Shown: one piece after another, positions 1 to 11,829 of the stretch
Numbering within the stretch: the stretch's first letter is position 1
Layout: each line of letters starts with the position of its first letter
Source of the DNA: Haematobia irritans
Lineage: Eukaryota > Arthropoda > Insecta > Diptera > Muscidae
DNA: 64,000 nt
Assembly (NCBI RefSeq): GCF_050003625.1
Contig: NC_134397.1
Location: 151,589,526 to 151,653,525 of the forward strand
Reading direction: 5' to 3'
The notes under the pieces: model-generated
Told to the model about the DNA's origin: nothing
Databases searched by the model: none
What the model saw: only the letters and a program-made list of their open reading frames with translations
Translations under genes and position numbers: made by a program

Positions 1-928
1 AAACACAGCTAGAGAAATGATGACCGACAGGATGAATCCTTAGAAATAAAATGGAAATTGATCAAGAATGGATTGGTGTTGTGGCATTTGAGAAAGCCAT
101 AATGAATGTTTTTGGTAGCGGAATATTGGATATCTGTTCAAAACAAAACTGAATCAACAGAGGAAAAAAACAATACCCTTGAACAGCAGGAAAACATCGG
201 AAGCATCATGATTGATATGGGATATACGTATATATATTTCCGTCTTTTTTATTTAAAACGTTTTCGTTTTTTCTTCGGTACACATTCATCTTTAGCGGTG
301 TAGTATGCAATGGAGCAGATTTTTTGGTTTGTGGTTTGAAGTGATGGGTGTGTGTGTATTGGAAAACCTCAATAGAATGTACTTAGAGCTATGTGTAATT
401 TAGAAAATTACATTTCATTTCCAAAGATAAGTTTTCCGGAACTGAGATATGCAAATAGTTGTGCGACTAGGTTAAACGCCAATACTTGTTACTTTTCACG
501 GAAAACCTGTAGCAAGTTTGTCGAAACCATGTTTTTTCTCGGAGATTATGTATCCGATTTCGGAAAGCATGTTATGTTTGACGAGAAAAGAATATTTTTG
601 CGGCAAAAATGATACATGGTCGCTGTGAAAAAGTAACATGGTGCTCTTGAAACATGTGTGAGGTGATCATATTCCTTCTCTGAGTGTGAAGTGTTACAAA
701 GTTCACACCGTAATATCTGTCAAAAAAGTGACAGTTGCATGTTACTAGTTTTCTTGACAGCTCATTAATTTGTTTATAAACCAACAAAACTATTTGCATC
801 TGAGATTCGTTTTAATACCCACCATTATGAATGACATATAAAAACCTCGTTTGAAAACCTCATTGGATTATTATAGCCACTGCAACTTTTAAATGGAGAA
901 AGATATCAACATGACTATTTTTTGTATT
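1..928. other. AT-rich stretch without a recognisable gene
   Basis: Only short random open frames are present, with no motif, coding bias or repeat shared with the rest of the window. A TAATACCCACCA segment near 812-823 resembles the outer end of the inverted-repeat element that follows, so a related copy may once have ended here. Confidence 0.5.
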
Positions 929-929
929 A

Positions 930-1162
930 TAGGTGAGTATTAAGTTCGAGTTTAGCCGCTAAAATCGCTAAAGTGAAAACTGAATCAGTAAGAAAATGCA
1001 TGAGATTCTACATATTTGTTGCAAATTTTATTATAACTTGATGGGGAAAAGCCCAAAGCAAATTTTCACAAAGTTTGTATTCCTTAAAATGGATTATTAA
1101 AGAAAAGTAATCGTGAAAAAATTACTATTTTAGCGGCTAAACTCGAACTTAATACCCACCTT
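930..1162. mobile_element. Short inverted-repeat element (MITE-like), ~230 bp
   Basis: Two inverted arms of about 35 bp bound the segment. The left arm (about 930-965) contains GTATTAAGTTCGAGTTTA and GCCGCTAAAAT; the right arm (about 1125-1161) is its reverse complement with one or two differences. The interior is AT-rich and has no coding frame. TTAT occurs beside both ends, but an exact target duplication cannot be fixed. Size and lack of coding suggest a non-autonomous DNA transposon; the superfamily is not identifiable. Confidence 0.65.
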
Positions 1163-1283
1163 ATGGGTGAAGTGTTTTCACACTGGCTGACCGTCGAATT
1201 TTATCTTCGAATATTTGGTCACCTCGAGGAATTAAGTTTTATTTAAGCCATCCAATACGCAACTATGAACCGACTTACGATCA

Positions 1284-1585
1284 CGGTAGCCACTCGCGCC
1301 AAAAATAATCTGTTAACGTTTCAAAAGTTACCAAAAATCTACCAAATTAAAAAAAATATATATATTAAAGTTTTTGTGATTGTTAAAAAATTATTTTTTT
1401 CTTCCAACGAAATGTTTAATTATTTTATTTTAGAAGTTTTTTGCATTTGTATTTGCATTTTTATATCTCTCTTATTAGCGGCAATTTTTTTTTTTGATGA
1501 ATAAATGTCCTTTAAATTGTAAATTTGTTGAATTATCAATATGATAATATAACCTAACATGAAAAATAGAATTTGAACAATTATG
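1284..1585 (+). repeat. Leader block of a minisatellite-bearing repeat
   Basis: It begins GGTAGCCACTCGCGCC and continues with AATAATCTG, TTACCAAAA and TCTACCAAA phrases before the 29-bp array. The same leader (TTGCCACTCGAGCC, then CTACCAA) precedes arrays at 10190, 52205 and 63538, and is reverse-complemented at 60105-60120. Leader plus array therefore behaves as one dispersed unit. Confidence 0.6.
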
Positions 1586-3780
1586 AATTTATAGAAAATT
1601 TTGTCAAAAATTTATTTCTATAGAAAATTTTTTCGCAATTTTATTTCTATAGATATTTTGTCAAAATTTTATTTCTATACAAAATTTTGTCAAAATTTTA
1701 TTTCTATAAAAAATTTTATCGAAATTTTATTTCTATAGAAAATTTTGTCAAAATTTTATTTCTATAGAAAATTTTATCAAAATTTTATTTCTCTAGAAAA
1801 TTTTGTCAAAATTTTATTTCTGTATAAAATTTTGTCAAAATTCTATTTCTGTACAAAATTTGGTAAAATTTTATTTCAATAGAAAATGTTCCCAAATTTT
1901 ATTTCTATACAAAATTTTGTAAAAATTTTATTTCTATAGAAAACTTTGTCGAAATTTTATTTCTTTTGAAAATTTTGCCAAAATTTTATTTCTATAGAAA
2001 ATTTTCTCGCAATTTTATTTCTATAGATATTTTGTCAAAATTTTATTTCTATACAAAATTTTATTTCTATAGAATATTTTGTCAAAATTGTAATTTTATA
2101 GAAAATTTTCTCGAAATTTTATTTCTATAGAAAATTGTGTCAACTTTTTGTTTCTATAGAAATTTAGTCAAAATATTATTTCTATAAAAAATTTTGTCAA
2201 CATTTTATCTATATAATAAATTTTGTTAAAATTTTACTTTTATAGAACATTTTGTCAAAATTTTATCTATATAGTAAATTTTGTCAAAATTTTACTTTTA
2301 TAGAAAATTTTGTCATAATTTTATTTCTATAGCAAATTTTGTCAAAAATTTATATCTATGGAAAATTTTGTCAAAATTGTATCTTTATAGAAAATTTTAT
2401 CTCAATAGAAAATTTTGTCAAAATTTTATCTCTATAGAAAATTTTGTCAAAATTTTATCTCTATAGAAAATTTTGTCAAAATTTTGTCTCTATAGAAAGT
2501 TTTGTCAAAATTTTATCTCTATAGAAAATTTTGTCAAAATTTTATCTCTATAGAAAATTTTGTCAAAATTTTATCTCTATAGAAAATTTTGTCAAAATTT
2601 TATCTCTATAGAAAATTTTGTCAAAATTTTATTTCTATAGAAACCCAGCGAAGACAGCGTCGCCAAAAAAGTAGTGAAAATTTTTCTTATTGTATCCGGA
2701 AGTGGTTCCTTACTTTTATAGAACATTTTGTCAAAGTTTATTTCTATAGAAAATTTTGTCAAAATTTATTTCTATAGAAAATTTTGTCAAAATTTTGTTT
2801 CTATAGAAAGTTTTGTCAAAATTTTATTTCTATCAAAAATTTTGGCAACAATTTTTTTTATAGAATATTTTGTCAAAATTTTATTTTATAGAAAATTTTG
2901 TCATAATTTTATTTCTATAGAAAATTTTGTCAAAATGTTATCTCTATAGAAAATTTTGTCAAAATTTTATCACAATAGAAAATTTTGTCAAAATTTTATC
3001 TCTATAGAAAATTTTGTCAAAATTGTATCTCTATAGAAAATTTTATCTCAGTAGAAAATTTTGTCAAAATTTTATCTCTATAGAAAATTTTATCTCTATA
3101 GAAAATTTTGTCAAAATTTTATCTCTATAGAAAATTTTGTCAAAATTTTATCTCTATAGAAAATTTTGTCAAAATTTTATCTCTATAGAAAATTTTGTCA
3201 AAATTTTATCTCTATAGAAAATTTTGTCAAAATTTTATCTCTATCGAAAATTTTGTCAAAATTTATTTCTATAGAAAATTTTGTCAAAATTTTGTTTCTA
3301 TAGAAAGTTTTGTCAAAATTTTATTTCTATCAAAAATTTTGGCAACAATTTTTTTTATAGAATATTTTGTCAAAATTTTATTTTATAGAAAATTTTGTCA
3401 TAATTTTATTTCTATAGAAAATTTTGTCAAAATGTTATCTCTATAGAAAATTTTGTCAAAATTTTATCACAATAGAAAATTTTGTCAAAATTTTATCTCT
3501 ATAGAAAATTTTGTCAAAATTGTATCTCTATAGAAAATTTTATCTCAGTAGAAAATTTTGTCAAAATTTTATCTCTATAGAAAATTTTATCTGTATAGAA
3601 AATTTTGTCAAAATTTTATCTCTATAGAAAATTTTGTCAAAATTTTATCTCTATAGAAAATTTTATCTCTATAGAAAATTTTGTCAAAATTTTATCTCTA
3701 TAGAAAATTTTGTCAAAATTTTATCTCTATCGAAAATTTTGTCAAAATTTTATCTCTAGAAAATTTTATCTCTATAGAAA
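1586..3780 (+). repeat. 29-bp minisatellite array (longest plus-strand block)
   Basis: Roughly 70 units of about 29 bp, each made of AAAATTTTGTC followed by AAAATTTT and ATTTCTATAG. Two unit variants, ATTTCTATAG and ATCTCTATAG, dominate different parts. A 70-bp foreign piece (2641-2708, with GCGTCGCCAAAAAAGTAG and ATCCGGAAGTGG) interrupts it. The open frames in it simply translate the repeat (FYRKFCQNFISIENFVK pattern) and are not genes. Confidence 0.95.
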
Positions 3781-4246
3781 CTCAACGAAAACAGCGTCGC
3801 CAAAAAAGTAGTGAAAATGTTCTTATTGTATCCGGAAGTGGTGCCAAATTGACGCAGAAGCAATGAATTTAACATGGGCTTGTCATAGGATGGGTGTCCA
3901 CCATTTCAACAGCCGTTGTACTTAAGGTGCGACGCGAATTCAGTGTTTTGGATGTGAATTAAAAAATTTAGTGATATTTTGACAAATAAATAATTTTTAA
4001 AATTTTTTATAGTTTTTAATGCATTATAGCGCAATTTTACTGGAAAAGATTTAGCATTTTCATCGGCTAAATTTAAATAATTTGTACCATTTTATAAATT
4101 CTTAATTGTTTTTTAAACTATTTGAAACAAAAAAAGTTAAAATTACCCATTAAAATATTAAAAAAGCGAGTTGTAGAAAAATTTACTCAAATGAACTTCC
4201 TGCGCAGTTAAAACAAGGAACATCTTTGGGACAGCATTTTTGGAAG
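3781..4246 (+). repeat. CCCAGC-family repeat fragment inside the minisatellite
   Basis: It shares long stretches with 61434-61968: GCGTCGCCAAAAAAGTAG, ATCCGGAAGTGGTGCC, ACATGGGCTTGTCATAGG, and AACATCTTTGG near the right end. The CCCAGC terminus has decayed to CTCAACG. The array resumes directly after TTCTACAGACAATTTTG, so this is an insertion into, or a boundary between, array blocks. Confidence 0.7.
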
Positions 4247-4255
4247 CTTTCTACA

Positions 4256-5124
4256 GACAATTTTGTCAAAATTTTATTTCTATAGAAAATTTTGGCAAAA
4301 ATTTATTTCTATAGAAAATATTATCAAAATTTTAATTTGATAGAATATTTTGTCAAAATTTTATTTTGATAGACTATTTTGTCAAAATTTTATTTTGATA
4401 GAATATTTTGTCAAAATTTTATTTTGATAGAATATTTTGTCAAAATTTTATTTTATAGAACATTTTGTCATAATTTTATTTCTATAGAAAATTTGCTCAA
4501 AATTTTATTTCTATATAAAATGTTCTCAAAATTTTATTTCTCTAGAAAATTTTGACAAAATTTTATTTCTATAGAAAATTTTATTTCTACAGATAATTTC
4601 GTCAAAATTTTATTTTTGTAGAAAATTTTGTGAAAATGTTATCTCTATAGAAAAACTTTTATTTCTATAGAATATTATTTCTATAGAATATTAGAATGTT
4701 CTCAAAATGTTATTTCTATGGGACATTTTCTCAACATTTTATTTCTATTAAAAATGTTGGCAACATTTTTTTCTACAGACAATTTTGTCAAAATTTTATT
4801 TCTATAAAAAATTTTGTCAAAATTTTATCTGTTTAAAAAATTTTGACAAAATTTTATTTCTATATAAAATGTTCTCAAAATTTTATTTCTATAGAAAACG
4901 TTGACAAAATTTTATTTCTATAGAAAATTTTGTCAACATTTTATTTCTATAGAATATTTTATCAAAATTTTCTCTATAGAAAATGTTGTCAAAATTTTAT
5001 CTCTATAGAAAATTTTGTCAAAATTTTATTTCTATAGAAAATTTTGTCAAGATTTTATCTCTATATAAAATTTTGTCAAGATTTTATCTCTATATAAAAT
5101 TTTGTCAAAGTTTTATTTCTATAG
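4256..5124 (+). repeat. 29-bp minisatellite, diverged block
   Basis: About 30 units of the same 29-bp motif, more varied than the main array (variants TTTTGATAGAATATTTTG and TATATAAAATGTTCTC). It continues the array interrupted at 3781. Confidence 0.9.
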
Positions 5125-7014
5125 GCGGATATGCATATGTAAAACGGTTCGTCTTAAAAAATTTCGGGGAGAGGGTGTACCCTTTCCTCCAAATTTTTTA
5201 AATAATGTTCTGTATTCAAGTTGTTGGACAATCTTCCATATTTCTTGTGAATTTTAAGTGTGGTTTGTCAAGGAAAGTTATCCTTCTCCTCAACATATCT
5301 GAAAATTAAGCAGTATATTATAATAACATACAAAGAATTACTGTTTCTCATCCAATAAATCGGAAAAAGCAAAAGTAGTAAAAAATTGTACCACAATAAC
5401 ATTTGCTAAAATGTTGGAAAATGTTGCACCCTCTACGTTGGCTGCCAACTTCATGTAAATTTAAGTTCTTTACTAAAAAGAAGTCTGGCAGAAGCCTGTG
5501 CATAAAATATGTCATAAAATTATGTACCGAGTTCCCATTTACGGACAACCCTCTACTTTCAATTTAGGAAAAAAACGGACAAAAGGGAACCCTCTCCCCA
5601 CCTTCGCTCCACTCCAACCTGATATCGGACTATCACGTACCATATATTCATTTCACAACTACTCAATTGTCCCTATAATTTCTATCGAAGTAAATCGACA
5701 AAGTTTAATTCAATTTTCCCCTTCCCCAACCAGATATCGAAAAATCATATACTAATTTAAAAATCATGTATAAATTTTATCACCTCCTCCCACGTTCCCT
5801 GTAAATTTCAAGTAGAGCGGAGATGTTTAAATTTTGCTCTATTGTTTTATAGGGACGTCGCTTTCCCCGTTACAATATCGACAAACAACATAGTGAATAG
5901 CAACCCTAACCTTCCCTGAAAATTCTTGAAACTTTCCTTCAAGTGTGTGGCAAGGATGGTTGCCTCTTCGTTCATAACCTTCCCCCACTGCCTTTGTAAA
6001 TTTCAAGAAAACGTAAGAATTTTTGTTTTTTTACAGTTTTAGAGGTGGACTTCCTCCCCGACCAAATATCGAAAAGTCATGTAGCGTATCTGTTGTACAC
6101 GTCCCAGAAAATGTCAAGCAAATTATAAGCCTAAAGGGGCGGCCTCTCTTGCGTCCAAATATCACAAAATCAAGTATCAACTATTAATATCGTAACCTCT
6201 CCCCAGTCCTCTGTAAATTTCAAGTAACTCGGTAAAGTTTAATTATTTCTCTGTATATACTTAAGAGAAGCGGATGTCTCCATATGCCCTTTTATTTTTA
6301 TTAATAAATCAGGAACCTGATATACATTTCATAACCTCACCCATTTTTTTCCGTAAAATTTCAGTCGCGGGAGTATAGTTTTGTTTTCACTGTACTTTAA
6401 AAAAAAGTCGGGCAAAGGGGTGGTCCCCCTCCCCGTTCAAATATCGAAAAATAATGTAGCGAATTTTTGTCTAGATGCCAACCCCAACATTCAATGAAAA
6501 TTTCAAGCAAATCGCATAATTTTGTTCCAAGTTTCAAAAAGTAGGGCAAGGGGGAGGTCCCCCTCCCCCATCCACATATGAAATCATCGGGTACCCCATA
6601 TTAGTTCCATAACCTCACCACATGTTCTCTGTAAATCTCAGATAAATTAGAGAATTTTAGTTTTTTCACTGTACTTAAAAAAAAGTTGAACAAAGGGGAG
6701 GCCCCCCTCCGCCACTAAATATCGATATAAAAAGTAGCGGATCTTTGTCTAGATGCCAACCCCAATCTTCAATGAAAATTTCAAGCAAATCGGTCAACTT
6801 TGGTCCAATTTTCAAAAAGTCAGACGAAGGGGAGGTCCCCTCCGCGACCAGGTGTCAAAAAATGAGGTATCCTATTTTCACCACATGATCGACCCCTACG
6901 ATCTCTGAAAGTTTCAAGTAAATCGGTTCAGCCGTTTCGCAGCCAACTCGGAACATACAAACAAACAAACAAACAAACAAATAAACAAACATACATTGAA
7001 TTTTATATATAGAT
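5125..7014 (+). repeat. Diverged ~170-bp tandem repeat block (family H) ending in an (AAAC)n tail
   Basis: Successive units repeat the phrases GGGGAGGTCCCCCTCC, AAATATCGAAAAATCATG, GTCTAGATGCCAACCCC and AATTTCAAGCAAATCG. The block closes with CGGTTCAGCCGTTTCGC, an AAAC microsatellite at 6957-6994 and ATTGAATTTTATATATAG. The same family in reverse orientation occurs at 18790-19521 and 22160-23540. No intact coding frame is visible. The terminal signature suggests an old non-autonomous element whose centre expanded in tandem; the class is unknown. Confidence 0.75.
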
Positions 7015-7320
7015 GTTCTCAAAATTTTATCTCTATAGAAAATTTTGTCAAAATTTTATTTCTATAGGATATTTTCTCAAATTTTATTTCAATTGGAAAC
7101 GTTGTAAATTTTTTTTCTACAGAAAATTTTGGCAAAATTTTGCAAACATTTTATTTCTATAGAAAATTTTTGCAAACATTTATTTTTATAGAAATTTTAT
7201 TTTATTTAGTTATTTATTTGTTTTTAAAATTTTAATTCTGTAGGAAATTTTCTCAAAATTTTAGTTGTTTTAGAAAATTTTCTTAAAAATTTATTTTTTC
7301 TCGAAAATTTTGTCTAATGT
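7015..7320 (+). repeat. 29-bp minisatellite tail block
   Basis: About ten degraded units resume immediately after family H, showing that H sits inside the array region. Confidence 0.8.
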
Positions 7321-7440
7321 ATGGGTAAGATGGTATTGCAAATTGGTCATATCGTTATTTAGGTATACCCCCATATAAACCTTTTCATCCGATCCGGTTG
7401 AAATTTGGTATATGATGTAAGTGTTTTGTCTCTAAGCTAC
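7321..7440 (+). repeat. Single diverged unit of a DINE-like internal repeat
   Basis: GGTATTGCAAATTGG, CCCCCATATAAACC, CATCCGATCCGGTTG and AAATTTGGTATATG match the internal units of the element at 62178-63537. No element ends are present, so it is a fragment. Confidence 0.6.
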
Positions 7441-7550
7441 CAATAATATAAACAGACGAACTTTCGGCCGCTTATATTTGTTTACAATAAATTACAATAT
7501 TTAGCTATCTTAATAAATTAGATTTTTCATCAGCATCACATTTTTATTCG

Positions 7551-7743
7551 TCTTTTGTTTGTGGTCGTTTATATACACAGTGGAACCTTTCAAACTTGGG
7601 CATTGTGAAAAGCAGGCACCACTCCAAAGTTGACAATTTGCTATATCTTTCGAAAATGGTCAACTTTTAAGCGGTGCCCGCTTTTCACAACGTTTAACTT
7701 TGAGACGTTCCACTAGTTGTATATCAACTCCTACAAACAAAAG
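7551..7743. repeat. 193-bp foldback palindrome
   Basis: The left arm runs TCTTTTGTTTGT, TATATACA, CAGTGGAAC, GTGAAAAGC, GGCACC and AAAGTTGAC; the right arm carries the reverse complements in opposite order, ending ACAAACAAAAGA. Arms of about 85-90 bp pair with scattered mismatches around a short AT-rich centre at about 7640-7660. The inner CAGTGGAAC ends are typical of small inverted-repeat DNA transposons, so a foldback MITE is likely. Confidence 0.75.
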
Positions 7744-8486
7744 ATGAATTGAACATTGATAAATGATACTTTCATTGTTAAAGGATTTCCGTTTACAGAA
7801 AATATTCATGAACTATTACAAGAAATTTTCCAAAAACGGCACATTCTAATTTTAAGATTTTTTGCTTTTGGATTTGCTAAGATTTTTTTTTGCTGCGTCG
7901 ATTTTCGCTATATACCCTTGCCAACAATTACCTAAAGTAAAACTAATTCTAGGTACTTGTTTCGTATTCATAGTTTGATGTTACAAAGTTGCATCGTGAA
8001 GAAAAGAATGAAAATGAACCTCTGGCTTTAATGAGAAAATTACAATGAGGAGATTCACTGCTGCCATTAGAACTATTTAAAGATGAATGAGTGATAGAAA
8101 ACAGACATAATGGTTGAAGACAAGAAACATGTTTGATATTCGCACTCAACTTTCTTTTTTTGTTTTTTTTGTTTTGCTTGTAACACGAAAAGCTTTTAAA
8201 GAAATAATAAAAAAGAAAACAACGAAGTCAAGTTAAGAAAACTAGAACAAAACTCATTATTTTGCTCATTAAACTCTTTGGCTTATAATTAGCTGGAATC
8301 AGGCTAAAACAACAAACAACCAGCACAAAAAAACACCATCAACACTAACACAAACATGTAAACAAACTCAACAACAACAACTGCAAGCGAAGGACTAAAC
8401 CAAGCACATAGATAGCGGATGTGTACATCATCATTATCATCATACAAAAGAAACCAACAACAACAAAACACAGGAGATAACATTAA
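7744..8486. other. AT-rich stretch, no feature recognised
   Basis: Simple CAA- and CAACAA-rich sequence with a T-rich run at 8150-8175. No coding frame with a recognisable domain and no dispersed repeat from elsewhere in the window. Confidence 0.5.
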
Positions 8487-8905
8487 TAGTGCTGTTTTCT
8501 TTTAGCACTGGATACCCCAAGCCGTGAAGGGCTAAAAGAAAACAGAGCACTCGTTTATCCAGGACAACTTCAAAAAAATGCAACACTATCATCAGCTGTT
8601 TAAAAACAATCGCTGAAAAGAAATGAAATCATGCATTTTTAATGTATGAAATGCTCCAATTGGCAATAAATATTTACTGCTGGATTATTTATGACACCAA
8701 TTTGTACCAATTTGAATTTCATGTTTTTCGATAAATTAGTCACAATTACTATTGTGAATCGAAGTAGCGTCACTTTGTCAAAACACAATCTGGCAACATG
8801 GGCGCGACTTGCACTGATCAGAAGTTCCGGATAGAACACCAGTGCGACGATGTTGCGGACAGCCCATAAAAATGTTGCATCCAGTGCTAAAAGAAAACAG
8901 CTCTA
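8487..8905. mobile_element. TA-flanked MITE, ~415 bp
   Basis: Terminal inverted repeats of about 25 bp (left GTGCTGTTTTCTTTTAG, right GAGCTGTTTTCTTTTAG on the reverse strand) differ at one position and are flanked by TA on both sides (8487-8488 and 8904-8905). The left terminus is also half of a local hairpin, since GCTAAAAGAAAACAG recurs at about 8530-8547. TA target sites fit a Tc1/mariner-type non-autonomous element. No transposase is present. Confidence 0.75.
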
Positions 8906-9044
8906 ATGTTGTAAGTGACGAATAAACGAATGAGTGAGATAAAGAGATATGCGAAACATATGCTACCAGCACTGGAAATAGTGCAAATCTTAAGATTTAA
9001 AATATGGGTATTTTAGATTTTAAAAGTAGTTTTGGATACCCAAT

Positions 9045-9180
9045 TTGTGATCCGGAAGTAGTGCATACTTGGATCAATGGATTGTACATGGACTTGTCAT
9101 AGGACGGAAGTACTCCATTTCTGGATCCTTTGTTGTTTTAGAACTAGTTCCTAGGAAGTTCATTTGAATGAAGAAATTTG
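9045..9180 (+). repeat. CCCAGC-family fragment
   Basis: GATCCGGAAGTAGTGC, GGACTTGTCATAGGACGG and AACTAGTTCCTAGGAAG resemble the middle of the element at 61434-61968, without either terminus. Confidence 0.5.
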
Positions 9181-9261
9181 AAAAAAAAAACTAGAAAACA
9201 ATTTTTTTCTCTACTTTCACGTTTTATTTTTATCAGCATTTTTTGTTACACTTTTATTTTC

Positions 9262-9400
9262 TTATTATCCAATTTTTACAAAATGAAAAACATCTTCGAT
9301 TCCACCCGGGGTTGAACCTGAATCTGTTGGCACCATGACAGAACGTCTTGGCACATACATTCACAAATGCCATTGAATACGATGCATCAAAACGTACATT
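9262..9400 (-). repeat. tRNA-derived repeat relic (Leu/Ser-type head)
   Basis: On the minus strand the order is GTGCCAAGACGTTC, TCATGGTGCCAACAG, then the B-box-like GGTTCAACCCC. The same layout, GTGCTAAGGCGTTC to GGTACAACCTCC, occurs at 14128-14205. The A-box region resembles tRNA-Leu/Ser (CTAAGGCG). The ends do not form an acceptor stem, so it is a SINE-like relic. Confidence 0.5.
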
Positions 9401-9744
9401 CAAATATTTGTGATATGAACCTAATATGACACCATGGCATGACATTCGAAATACTTCCTAAGATGTCCTTTATTATTAGGAATGAAAGACTAGCTAAGTT
9501 TAGGTTATAGAGGCAGCTCGATTTATTTTCTGGTTCACTTAGACTGTTCAGTCCATTGTGATACCAGATCAACTAAAAGTACCTACTACATACTCCTATA
9601 TGCACATCTATATGTAATAGGTTCACATCTCACCACCAACAAATATTTTTCTAAAAAAATGTTTTTTATGTTATATTTTATTTTTTATGTTTGTATAAAT
9701 ATATTTTATCAATTAAATCAAACTAAAAATTAAAAATTAGCAAA

Positions 9745-10026
9745 ACCTTCTCAAAAGAACTTCCATGGAAGCGAAAAAATCAAACGGCACAGGTTCAAAT
9801 CCCAGCGGGGATGAAATTTAATATTTTATTATTTTTTTTTACTTTTTTATTGATTTTCTATTTTTTGTGAAATTTAATTGTCCAAAAATTTATTTTTTAC
9901 TTAAAATAGCCTAATTGCGTACTTTTTAATACTTGCCCAAAACGACTGCATCGGAAATGGAAACAAAAGATAGGACATCCCGGGATGCGCTTTAAAAGAT
10001 ATGTTTGTGGACTTGTCCAACAGAAC
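9745..10026 (+). repeat. Composite repeat with tRNA-like B box (relative of the CCCAGC family)
   Basis: AAGAACTTCCATGGAAG, then CACAGGTTCAAATCCC (B-box-like), a T-rich stretch, and near the end GGGATGCGCTTTAAAAGA and ATGTTTGTGGAC. The block at 12945-13262 carries the same order in reverse complement and ends in CCCAGTAAAAAAT, linking this repeat to the CCCAGC/TTTTTTGCTGGG termini. Confidence 0.55.
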
Positions 10027-11790
10027 CAGTGTTGCCAGAAGTAGGGGAAATTCACTACGAGTAAGTTTTTTCTAATATTAAGCGTCTTGTAGGGACACAA
10101 TGTAGGGACTTTTTCACTCAACACAATTTTTAATAATTTTTACATTTATATTAGGAGCCGGCAAGGCTTGATGTTTAACAATGTATGGTAAACTCGGTTA
10201 CCACTCGTACCAAGAATAAATACCAACATTTTAAGAAAATCTTACCACAAATCTACAAAAAAAAATGTCAAAATTTTATTTCTATAGAAAATTTTCTCAA
10301 AATTTTATTTGTATATAAATTTTTGTCAACATTTTATTTCTATAGAAAATTTATTCAAAATTTTATTTCTGTAGAAAATTTTCTCAAAATTTTATTTCTA
10401 TAGAAAATTTATTCAAAATGTTATTTCTATAGAAAATTTTGTCACAATTTAATTTCTATAGAAAATTTTGTCTAAATTTTGTTTCTATAGAAAATTTTGT
10501 CAAATTTTTATTTCTATCTAAAATTTTGTCAAAATTTTATTTCTATAGAACAATTTCTCAAAGCTTTATTTATGTAGAAAAATTTCTCAAATATATATTT
10601 CTATAGAAAATTTTCTCAAAATTGTATTTGTATATAATTTTTTGTCAAAAGTTTATTTCTATAGAAAACTTTGTAAAAATTTTATTTCTATAGAAAACTT
10701 ATTCAAAATTTTATTTCTATAGAAAATTTTGTATAAATTTTATTTCTATAGATAATTTTGTCAAAATTTTATTTCTATAGAAAATTTTGTCAAAATATTA
10801 TTTCTATCTAAAATTTTGTCAAAATTTTATTTCTATCTAAAATTTTGTCAAAATTTTATTTCTATAGAACAATTTCTCAAAGCTTTATTTATGTAGAAAA
10901 ATTTCTCAAATTATATTTCTATAGAAAATTTTCTCAAAATTGTATTTGTATTTTTATTTTTTGTCAAAAGTTTATTTCTATAGAAAACTTTGTAAAAATT
11001 TTATTTCTATTGAAAATTATGTCAAAATTTTATTTCTATAGAAAATTTTGTCAAAATTTTATTTCTATAGAAAATTTTGTCAAAATTTTATTTCTATAGA
11101 AAATTTTGTCAAAATTTTATTTCTATAGAAAATTTTCTCAAAATTTTATTTCTGTAGAAATTTTTCTCAAAACTTTATTTCTATAGAACAATTTCTCAAA
11201 ACTTTATTTCTGTAGAAAAATTTCTCAAAATTATATTTCTATAGAAAATTTTCTCAAAATTTTATTTCTATAGAAAATTTTGTCAATATTTTATTTCTAT
11301 AGAAAATTATATCAAATTTTATTTCTATAGAAAATTTTGTCAAAATTTTATTTCTATAGAAAATTTTCTCAAAATTTTGTTTCTATAGAAGATTATGTCA
11401 AAATTTCATTTCTATCGTAAATTTTGCAAAAATTTTATAAATGAAAAATTTTGTCAATGTTTTTTTCTATAGAAGATTTTGTTATTTTTTTTACTTTTTT
11501 TAAGAAATTTTTTTCTATAGAAAATTTTGTCAAAATTTTTTGCTATAGAAAATTTTATCAAAACCAGTGTTAGCAACCGTAATGGTAATACAAATTTATT
11601 TTTACGTAATATACGTTGCATTTTCATAGAGTTTATTATCTATAAAGCACATAGATCCAGTTTGGTTTTGTAAATTTTGTTTAAATTTAACGAATAATAA
11701 TGTTGGAAATTTTTTTGGGAATGTAGGGGAAAGTATGGAACTTTTTTTGTCCTTGTAGGGTAAACCGAAAAATTTTCTTGGGATTCTGGT
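10027..11790 (+). mobile_element. hAT-like non-autonomous element (family G) carrying a 29-bp minisatellite
   Basis: It starts CAGTGTTGCCAGAAG and includes GCGTCTTGTAGGGAC and AGGAGCCGGCAAGGCTTG before the array at about 10265-11570. After the array come CAACCGTAATGGTAATAC, GTCCTTGTAGGGTAAACC and a decayed terminus (TTTTCTTGGGATT; other copies end CCCTGGCAACATTG). CAGTG termini with matching GGCAACA ends are hAT-like. The same element lies inside each of the three DINE-F2 copies at 21305, 36022 and 39831. There is no transposase. Confidence 0.65.
10265..11570 (+). repeat. 29-bp minisatellite array within element G
   Basis: About 45 units of the AAAATTTTGTC / AAAATTTT / ATTTCTATAG motif. A block of roughly 300 bp with the AACAATTTCTCAAAGC variant occurs twice (near 10548 and 10868), showing local higher-order duplication. 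Confidence 0.9.
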
Positions 11791-11829
11791 ATGCACTTTA
11801 AAAGAAATGTTTGTGGAACAACGTCCATT

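Noticed and set aside
1586..3780. CRISPR-like regular 29-bp repeats
   Set aside because: Units are contiguous with no spacers, and the sequence is clearly eukaryotic.
2281..5201. Repeated FYRKFCQNFISIENFVK peptides
   Set aside because: Direct translation of the 29-bp minisatellite; periodic, low-complexity and found in every array.
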